Source: Bufo bufo (taxonomy: Eukaryota; Chordata; Amphibia; Anura; Bufonidae). From it: a stretch of DNA of 64,000 bases. Position 1 is the stretch's first letter, and each line of letters starts with the position of its first letter. The position numbers and the translations under genes are program-made. Positions 56,539 through 64,000 of this stretch are shown piece by piece. Under the pieces are notes generated by a model that saw only the letters and a program-made list of their open reading frames with translations, was not told the origin of the DNA and ran no database searches. Where the stretch lies: contig NC_053392.1 in the NCBI RefSeq assembly GCF_905171765.1, positions 108,938,821-109,002,820 on the forward strand. The letters run 5' to 3'.

Positions 56539-58470
56539 GTACCCCCCTCTACGGGTGGACTCCGGACACCCAGGACCCACCTTCTCAGGATGAGCCCTAT
56601 GAAATGCCCTGATGAGGCGAGTGGCTTTAATGTCCGACACCGGAACCCACATCCTCTTCTCAGGACCATAACCCTTCCAATGAACGAGGTACTGAAGAGA
56701 ACCGCGGACAATGCGAGAGTCCACAATTCTGGAAACCTCAAACTCTAGATTGCCATCAACCAAAGAGGAGGGTACCGTGGGCTGGACGAATGGTTTTAAG
56801 AGAGATCTGTGAAATACATTATGTATCTTCCAAACCCGTGGAAGATCAAGACGGAAGACAACAGGATTGATGACTGACAAGATTTTATAAGGCCCAATAA
56901 ACTTGGGACCCAATTTCCAGGAGGGAACCTTCAGTTTAATATTTCTTGTAGACAACCACACCAGATCACCCACATTCAGGTCCGGACCAGGCACACGTCT
57001 CTTATCAGCCACACGCTTATACTTGTCACTCATCTTTCTAAGATTACTCTGAATCTTTTGCCAAATGGTAGACAAAGACGAGGAAAATCTCTCCTCCTCA
57101 GGTAAACCAGAAGGAGCCCCTCCCGAGAATGTCCCAAACTGCGGATGGAACCCATATGCACCAAAGAATGGTGACTTATCAGAAGATTCCTGACGACGGT
57201 TGTTCAGAGCAAACTCAGCAAGAGGGAGAAATGAACACCAATCCTCCTGGTTCTCTGCCACAAAACAGCGCAAATATGTCTCCAGATTCTGATTGAGGCG
57301 CTCAGTCTGACCATTCGACTGCGGGTGAAAAGCAGAAGAGAAGGACAGCCGAACCCCCAGGCGAGAACAGAAAGCCTTCCAGAATCTGGACACAAACTGC
57401 GTGCCTCTATCGGAAACAATATCAGAGGGAATGCCATGCAATTTAACAATATGGTCGACAAAAGCTTGCGCCAATGTTTTAGCATTGGGTAAACCAGGGA
57501 AAGGTACGAAATGAGCCATCTTGCTAAAACGGTCCACCACCACCAGGATCACCGACTTCTCTGAGGAACGAGGAAGATCCGTGATAAAGTCCATGGACAG
57601 GTGTGTCCAAGGACGAGACGGTATGGGTAACGGGAGAAGGGAACCTGAAGGCCGTGAACCAGGGACCTTAGCGCGAGCGCACGTCTCACAAGCAGCCACA
57701 AAACCCTCCACCGACTTACGAAGAGCCGGCCACCAAAATCTCTGAGCAATGAGATCTACCGTGGCTCTACTCCCGGGGTGATCAGCAAGAACAGTATCAT
57801 GATGCTCCTTGAAGAGTTTGTGACGTAGCTCAGGAGGCACAAACAACTTCCCAGAAGGACAACGGGCAGGTGCCTCAGTCTGGGCAGCCTGGACCTCGGC
57901 CTCCAAATCAGAATATAGAGCAGAAACAACTACCCCCTCCGCCAAAATGGGACCCGGCTCCTCGGAGTTTCCTCCTCCCGGAAAACAGCGAGAGAGAGCA
58001 TCAGCCTTCACATTTTTGATCCCAGGGCGGAAATGGGACAAAACTGAATCTGGAGAAGAACAGAGACCATCTGGCCTGTCTTGGATTCATACGCCTGGCC
58101 GACTCCAAGTATGCCAGATTCTTATGGTCGGTAAAAACGGTGATAGGGTGCCTGGCCCCCTCCAACCAATGGCGCCATTCCTCGAAAGCCAACTTGATGG
58201 CCAACAACTCCCTATCTCCCACATCATAGTTTTTCTCTGCCGGGGAGAGTTTTTTAGAGAAAAAGGCACAGGGTCGCCATTTGGCAGGAGAAGGGCCCTG
58301 GGACAAAACCGCACCCACACCCACCTCGGAAGCATCCACCTCAACAATAAAAGGTAAGGAAACATCGGGATGCACCAAGACGGGAGCAGACGCAAAACTC
58401 TCTTTAATCTTGGAAAAAGCTGCAAGCGCCTCCTCCGACCAAGAGGAAAAATCCGCCCCCTTTTTTGTCA
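56539..58470 (-). pseudogene. Chromovirus Pol: RNase H, integrase and chromodomain (5' truncated)
   Basis: It starts within the connection/RNase H region ([12 protein letters not shown] at 58470). RNase H has [14 protein letters not shown] and FTDHKNL with the D-E-D residues. A frameshift lies near 58030. The next frame (from 58041, open for 555 codons) has ADALSR, the integrase zinc region (KEHHDTVLADH, CETCARAK), catalytic residues at about D151 (MDFITDLP), D211 (SDRGTQF) and E247 (NGQTERLN), and a C-terminal chromodomain at about 431-485 (FEVSRIVDSR, YLVHWKGYGP, MWVPVSD). The frame reads on through the polypurine tract into the LTR. Gag, protease and reverse transcriptase are missing, so it cannot move alone. 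Confidence 0.9.
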
Positions 58471-58586
58471 TGTCACGGCTGTATGTGAGCAACTAGAGCA
58501 TACACAGAAAATAGAGCCACTGACCGGACCGGACCCAAACTAGGGAGGATAAAGGGTGACCCCTGTCAGACCCTCAAAGCTCTCCC

Positions 58587-58915
58587 TGTTAGAATGGTAT
58601 ATGATGTAAATTATAGAGAAGGTAATCTTCTCTTGTGATCTGTGAGTTATAACCTTCCTTCTTATCCTTATCTGTGCCATGTGAGCAGCACTCATCTCCA
58701 ACTGACACAGGACAGGAATAGTGTTGCTCAAGCACCAAAGTGCTTCGGTACTCGAGTAGATCACTTTGCGATGCTCGGGTGCTCTACAGAGCACCTGAGC
58801 ACAATGGAAGTCAATGGGAGAAACCGAGCATTAAACCAGGCACTCTGAAGAGGGGAGGGTGCCGGGTCCCACTGAGGTCTATGTAGAAGATCGCTGTACA
58901 GTGAGGGAATCCCCC
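58587..58915. repeat. Second copy of the flanking DNA
   Basis: It repeats 55543-55871 with a few substitutions (for example cttcttatcc against cttctgatcc). Confidence 0.85.
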
Positions 58916-59803
58916 TGTCACGGCTGTATGTGAGCAACTAGAGCATACACAGAAAATAGAGCCACTGACCGGACCCAAACTAGGGAGGATAAAGGGTGAC
59001 CCCTGTCAGACCCTCAAAGCTCTCCCTATGCTGCTAAGCACATACCCAGATCCTAATGGTGGAACGAGGCATGCCCGCGTACCTAAGACTGATGACCACT
59101 GTAACCCCTACAATAGTGGAAAGGGCACGGCCACCGGTGCCCTGCTCAGTATATGGAGGGAACCGTGGTCGCCTCGGATCCGGTCAGAAAACAAACAGAT
59201 ACACTACAATGTCTGCACACTTAGCAGAAGGAGCTGCAGCAGCAGAGAAGACGGATCCAAAGACAGGTGGCAATATCCGGAGTACTTGCTGCAGCAGAAC
59301 ACAGGTCCAGTGAAATGATAGCATACAAGTGAAGATACTCAAGCAAGAGCTACAACTCAAATGAGAAATGTAATCCACACTCTACAAAGGAGGAGGGGTG
59401 ATTTAAAGGCAGAGAAATCAAACATAGGAGGAACAGCTGGGAGGAAGGAAACAGAAAGTAATGACCTCATCCCAGGGGCGGAGAAACAGAGCAGTGAGAA
59501 CTCCTCCAAGCTCTGGTAGTGACATCATCACAGAAGTGGAGAAACAGAGCTGGAAGCTCTATATCTGGCAACCAGAGAAGTGGGAGATGGGAATATAAGG
59601 AGGTTGGGATTGCTGGACAAGAAACAGCTGAGGAGGAGAAGCTACGGATCCCTGAGTGAGCCAAAAAGGATTGCAAGGCAAACCCAGAAAGCTACCATTA
59701 AGAAACAGCACTATCTTTAGACATAGAGCGCGCAGCCACCCGCTGCGACTTCCTGACCCAGGGTATAACGGAGTCAGACGTGGCTCTTAACACCCTCGTG
59801 ACA
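58916..59803 (-). repeat. Mosaic LTR of the second Gypsy chromovirus
   Basis: From 58916 to about 59555 it is nearly identical to the LTR at 55872-56538. From there to 59803 (ending caccctcgtgaca) it is different. The polypurine tract of the second element (CTCGTGGGGTAC on the reverse strand) follows at 59803. Recombination at gagaaacagagctg between two related LTRs is the simplest reading. Confidence 0.65.
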
Positions 59804-59814
59804 GTACCCCACGA

Positions 59815-61881
59815 GGGGCCTCCGGACACTCAGGACTAGGTCTCTCAGGATGAGAGGCATGAAAAGCCCGAACTAACCTGTCGGCGTTTACCTCAGACGC
59901 TGGGACCCACATTCTTTCCTCAGGACCATAACCCCTCCAATGCACCAGATATTGAAGAGAGCGGCGGACCCGACGAGAATCAACAATTTTGGATATTTGA
60001 AACTCTAGATTACCATCAACAACAACAGGAGGGGGTGGCAGCGGTGACGGTTCTAGAGGTGGAACATACTTTTTGAGTAACGACTATGGAAGACGTTATG
60101 GATTTTCAAAGTTTGAGGTAGCTCCAGGCGAAAAGCCACGGGGTTAATGATGGCTACTATTTTGTAAGGACCATTGAACCTAGGACCCAGTTTCCAAGAG
60201 GGAACCTTTAACTTAATATTCCTAGTAGATAACCACACATAGTCATTCACTCCTAGGTCCGGACCTGGCGACCGTTTCTTATCAGCCATGCATTTATATT
60301 TACCTCCCATATTTTTCAAGTTAGCTTGCACCTTCTGCCATACAGATAAAAGAGATGACGTAAACCGTTCCTCTTCGGGAACCCCAGAAGACCCCCCCCT
60401 CTTTGAAAGTACAGAATTGTGGATGAAAACCATATGCACCAAGAAATGGTGACTTGCCAATGTATTCCTGACGGCGATTATTTATAGCAAACTCTGCTAA
60501 CAGTAAATATGATGACCACACCTCTTGGTTTTCAGACACAAAACACCTTCCATATGTCTCAAGGTTTTGGTTGGTACGCTCAGTCTATCCATTCGACTGA
60601 GGATGGAAAGCTGAGGAAAAGGACAAGTGTACCCCTAAACGGGAACAAAAAGCTTTCCAAAACTTAGAAATAAACTGGGTTCCTTGATCCGAAACAACAT
60701 CGGAAGGGACCCCATGAAGCTTCACGATTTCACTGATGAATACCTGAGCAAGAGTCTTAGCATTAGTTAGTGCGGGTAACGCAATAAAGTGTACCATTTT
60801 GCTAAACCTGTCTACTACTACCAAGATAACTGTTTTACCCGCAGACAAAGGTAAGTCAGTGATGAAGTCCATTGACAGATGTGTCCATGGCCTATTGGGA
60901 ATGACAAGTGGCAATAAAGACCCTGCGGGACGTGTATGAGAGACTTTCGTGCGTGCACAAGTAGAACAAGTAGACACAAAATCCATTACATCCTGACGCA
61001 ACCGTGGCCACCAAAAACGACGAGACAATAGCTCCAAGGTTGCTTTACTAACCGGGTGCCCAGCAAGTGCCGAATTATGATGTTCCTTTAATAATTGGAG
61101 ACGCAGGTTTAACGGTACAAACAATTTCTCAGAGGGGCTAGAGACCGGGGCGTCCCCCTGGGCCTCTAACACCTTCCCCTCCAGAACAGAGTGTACAGCC
61201 GCTCCTCTTTGTAAAATGGGTACCGGATCACCCACATTACCCCCTCCAGGGAAACTAAGAGATAATGCATCTGCCTTGGTATTTTTTGCCCCAGGACGAT
61301 AGGTGATGAAAAAGTTAAACCTGGTAAAAAATAGCGACCACCTAGCTTGTCTAGGGGTGAGACGCTTAGCTGATTCGAGGTACAGAAGGTTTTTGTGGTC
61401 CGTAATCACCGTGACGGGGTGGATTGCCCCCTCTAAAAAGTGACGCCATTCTTCAAACGCTAGTTTAATAGCTAATAGTTCCCTATTGCCAATATCATAG
61501 TTCTTCTCTGCTGCAGATAGTTTTTTAGAAAAGAAAGCGCAAGGATGCCATTTGCCAGGAGACGGACCCTGAGACAGTACAGCCCCCACTCCCACCTCTG
61601 ACGCATCTACTTCAACAATAAAAGGCTGGGAGACATCCGGTTGGATTAGTACAGGTGCCGAGGTAAACCTCTCTTTTAGAGAGGAATGCAATTTTAGCGG
61701 CGTCAGACCATTTAGAAAAATCAGTCCCCTTCCTAGTCATGTCAGTAAGGGGTTTGACAATCACCGAATAATTTTTAATTAACTTTCTATAGAAATTTGC
61801 GAAACCCAAGAACCGTTGCAGTGCTTTAAGGTTCTCAGGAAGATCCCAATCTAAAATTGCCTGGACCTTCCTAGGATCCAT
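59815..61881 (-). pseudogene. Second chromovirus Pol: RNase H, integrase and chromodomain
   Basis: Reverse-strand pieces: connection (FRMDPRKVQAILDW, LQRFLGFANFYRK), a frameshift near 61690, RNase H (VDASEVG, NRELLAI, ITDHKNL), integrase zinc region (KEHHNSALAGH, CSTCARTK), MDFITDLP, SDQGTQF, a TAG at 60585-60587 in NGQTER, further frame breaks near 60420 and 60070, and a chromodomain at about 60010-59850 (FQISKIVDSRRV, YLVHWRGYGPEERMW). It is a close relative of the first element but a different lineage. Several disabling changes are present. Confidence 0.9.
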
Positions 61882-61947
61882 ACGGAAACCTAAAGCAGAT
61901 AATAGATATCCCAGGAACTGTATTTCCTGAACGGCGAAGACACACTT

Positions 61948-62439
61948 TTAAATTTTCGCATATAATTTATTAGTCCGTAGGACCTGCAGTACCTGTCTGA
62001 CATGTACCTCATGTGTTTTCAGATCCGACGAATAAATTAAAATATCATCTAGGTATATCACCACAAAACTGCCGATAAGATGACTAAAAATGTAATTAAC
62101 GAAATGTTGGAAGACAGCAGGAGCATTGGTCAGACCGAAAGGCATGACTAGATTTTCATAATGCCCCACAGGGGTGTTAAAAGCTGTCTTCCACTCATCC
62201 CCTTCCTTGATACGAATCAGATTGTAGGCCCCCCTAAGATCAAGTTTGGAGAACCACCTAGCACCCGCAATCTGATTAAACAGGTCAGGAATGAGAGGAA
62301 GAGGGTATGGGTCTCGGATGGTTATCTGGTTTAGTTTGTGGAAATCTAGGCAAGGACGCAGGCCCCCATCTTTCTTTTTAACGAAGAAAAACCCTGCAGC
62401 CACGGGTGAAGAAGAGGGTCTGATGTGTCCCTTAGCCAA
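61948..62439 (-). pseudogene. Second chromovirus reverse transcriptase core
   Basis: Blocks in order: [60 protein letters not shown] and the catalytic YLDD. The frame enters after a one-base deletion at about 62440 and ends at a TAA (61948-61950) in LYAKI-KCVF, where a Glu codon is expected. Confidence 0.9.
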
Positions 62440-63583
62440 GCTCAGGTATATAATCTTTCATGGCTTGTCTCTCGGGACCCGAAAGATTATATAACCTGGT
62501 CTTGGGTAACTTTGCCCCGGGAATCAGGTTAACCGGGCAATCATAAGGACGGTGAGGTGGTAACTTCTGACAACCCTTTTCAGAAAACACGTCCTCAAAG
62601 TCTGAAACAAATGTAGGTAGAGTAGCTATTGATGCGACTAAGCAATTGCTATTTAAGCAATTTTCTCTGCAATGCTCACTCCACTCCAATATCTCCCTGG
62701 CCTGCCAATCCACCACTGGATTGTGTGCTACCAACCAGGGAAGACCTAATACCACAGGAGTAGGAAGGCCCTCCAGAACATAACATGATAGACACTCGTT
62801 ATGGTGGTCCCCTACACAAAGGTGTAAGTTATGGACAATGTGAGTGAGGTTTCTCTGAGACAGAGGAGCAGAATCAATAGCGAATATGGGAATAGGTCTC
62901 TGTAGCGTACAGAGAGACAAACCCATAGTGCGGGCAAAATGGGCATCTATCAAATTTACCCCTGCTCCACTGTCTAGAAAGAAAGAAATAGTCTCCGTCT
63001 TAACACCAAAAACAACAACCGCTGGCAACACAAATTGAGATGTACGTATGGAGGAAACGTATTCCCCCCGGCTGACATCCTCCACACAGCCTGGGGTTAG
63101 TAGTTCTGATGGTCTTTTGTTTTTGAGAAAGGAAGGACAGACATTAATGAAATGACCCCTCCTTCCACAGAAAAAACAAACCCCACGCCTACAGCGAGCC
63201 TCAGGAGGATGGACCTGACGAGTAGTTCCTCCTAGCTGCATAGGCTCGTCTAGGTCCGTACAGACTAACTGCTGCTTCGGAGGGGTTACTAATTGCTCAG
63301 GATTTTTCAATCTGTCCCTAAGACGTCTATCTATTCTGATAGAAAGGGACATAACAGCATCCAGGGAAAAGGGGGTCTCATACAGCGCAAGCACATCCTT
63401 AACACTTTCGGATAACCCAGAGCAGAACTGACTCCTGAGAGCCGGGTCGTTCCACTGGGTATCCGTAGCCCACCTACGAAACTCTGAGCAATACTCCTCT
63501 GCTGGCCTCTCTCCCTGTAGGAGTCTCCATAATTTCGACTCAGCCAGGGCGACTCGGTCAGGGTCATTAAATATTAGACCCAA
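62432..63583 (-). pseudogene. Second chromovirus Gag C-terminus and protease
   Basis: It continues gag after a frameshift near 63580 (NDPDRVALAESKL, EEYCSEFRRWA). It has a zinc knuckle CFFCGRRGHFINVC (CX2CX4HX4C) and, in the same frame, the protease with FFLDSGAGVNLID and VVLGLPWL. Gag, protease and reverse transcriptase share one frame in the ancestral element, as in Sushi-like vertebrate chromoviruses. It ends at the frame break before reverse transcriptase. Confidence 0.9.
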
Positions 63584-63954
63584 GGCCCAAAAAATTCATC
63601 CACTGACCGGAGAGCCTGGGAATCAGTGGGTAAAGAGAACGCCCAGGATTGCGGGTCCCCCTGAAGCAGGGAAATAGCAATCCCCATCCGCTGTTCTTCA
63701 TTACCAGAGGAGTAAGGGCGCAGCTTAAAATATAACTTACAGGCCTCACGGAACGTCACAAATTTGTCCCTTCCCCCAGAAAATCTGTCAGGAAGAACAA
63801 CCTTGGGTTCCGCAGCAACCTGGTTACCCATAGCAACCGCTGGGCTTGCGGTCTGTTGCAATTGCTGCTGTTGCTGTAGGACTGACGCCTTCAATCCTGC
63901 CACCTCCAAAGACAGGCCTTGAAGTTGCTTTGTCAAAGCAGCAATAGGATCCAT
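63574..63954 (-). pseudogene. Second chromovirus Gag N-terminus
   Basis: It starts MDPIAALTKQLQGL at 63954, has a Gln-rich coiled stretch (VLQQQQQLQQ) and PDRFSGGRDKFVTFREAC, RMGIAISLLQGDPQSWAF typical of Sushi-like gag, and leaves frame at about 63580. The leader begins at 63955 and the 5' LTR lies beyond the window. Confidence 0.85.
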
Positions 63955-64000
63955 ACTGGATTCTAAATAGGCAGAAAGAAATTATTATTATTTTATTTTC

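Larger units (their letters stand above)
55543..58586. repeat. 3044-bp tandem duplication unit
   Basis: The unit holds 329 bases of flanking DNA, a Gypsy LTR (55872-56538), most of a pol (to 58470) and the first 116 bases of a second LTR copy. At 58587 the flanking DNA starts again (tgttagaatggtatatgatg) and the LTR follows at 58916, a constant offset of 3044. The junction ctccc-tgttag compares with tgacc-tgttag at 55543, so a short cctgtta homology may have mediated it. Confidence 0.85.

Overview
This window looks like vertebrate nuclear DNA, most likely from a frog or toad. That is an inference from its repeat landscape: Tc1/mariner elements with TA target sites, hAT elements with 8-bp target duplications, piggyBac-type elements ending in TTAA, Ty3/Gypsy chromoviruses and L1-type LINEs, with AT-rich spacers and spliceosomal introns. 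Nearly everything here is transposon or satellite DNA. No operon, bacterial gene, intact tRNA gene or CRISPR array was seen.

Layout. Bases 1-4301 repeat at 37820-40522 (copy A of a segmental duplication). Copy 1 carries a 325-bp hAT MITE that is cleanly absent from copy 2. From 4302 to 17347 there is a stack of mobile elements: an L1 3' end, a Tc1 element, two related LTR retroelements arranged 5' end to 5' end (the left one encodes a cold-shock-domain-like protein, the right one gag and protease), a piggyBac-type element inside the right one, and a 5'- and 3'-truncated L1 ORF2. Bases 17342-20008 (copy B) recur at about 43690-46822. A satellite with three 766-767-bp higher-order units fills 20437-22735. 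From 23278 to 36429 there are LTR-like pieces, a hAT-type element with opposed tRNA-like arms, a Tc1 relic interrupted by a piggyBac-type element and by a second Tc1, foldback MITEs, a decayed Gypsy integrase and a mariner end.

The only plausible ordinary host gene lies on the minus strand at 37015-38375. It has three coding exons with GT/AG borders and matching phases. They encode a 106-residue single-pass membrane protein with a signal peptide. Its first exon is duplicated at 398-557, and a decayed third version sits in its own first intron.

From 40523 to 48377 lies a hAT transposase relic. A 3.36-kb non-autonomous hAT sits inside its coding sequence with a perfect 8-bp duplication, and the relic's 3' part holds shuffled 18S rRNA fragments. 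At 49069-54965 a piggyBac-type element is the target of a 4.86-kb LTR retrotransposon (49820-54678, target duplication GAGC) that has no reverse transcriptase. Its 562-codon open frame contains two stretches of non-muscle myosin II heavy-chain tail in reversed order. This looks like host-gene capture by a retroelement and is the most striking item in the window. The right end (55543-64000) holds two minus-strand Gypsy chromoviruses, one tandemly duplicated in part and one running off the window. Both carry frame breaks.
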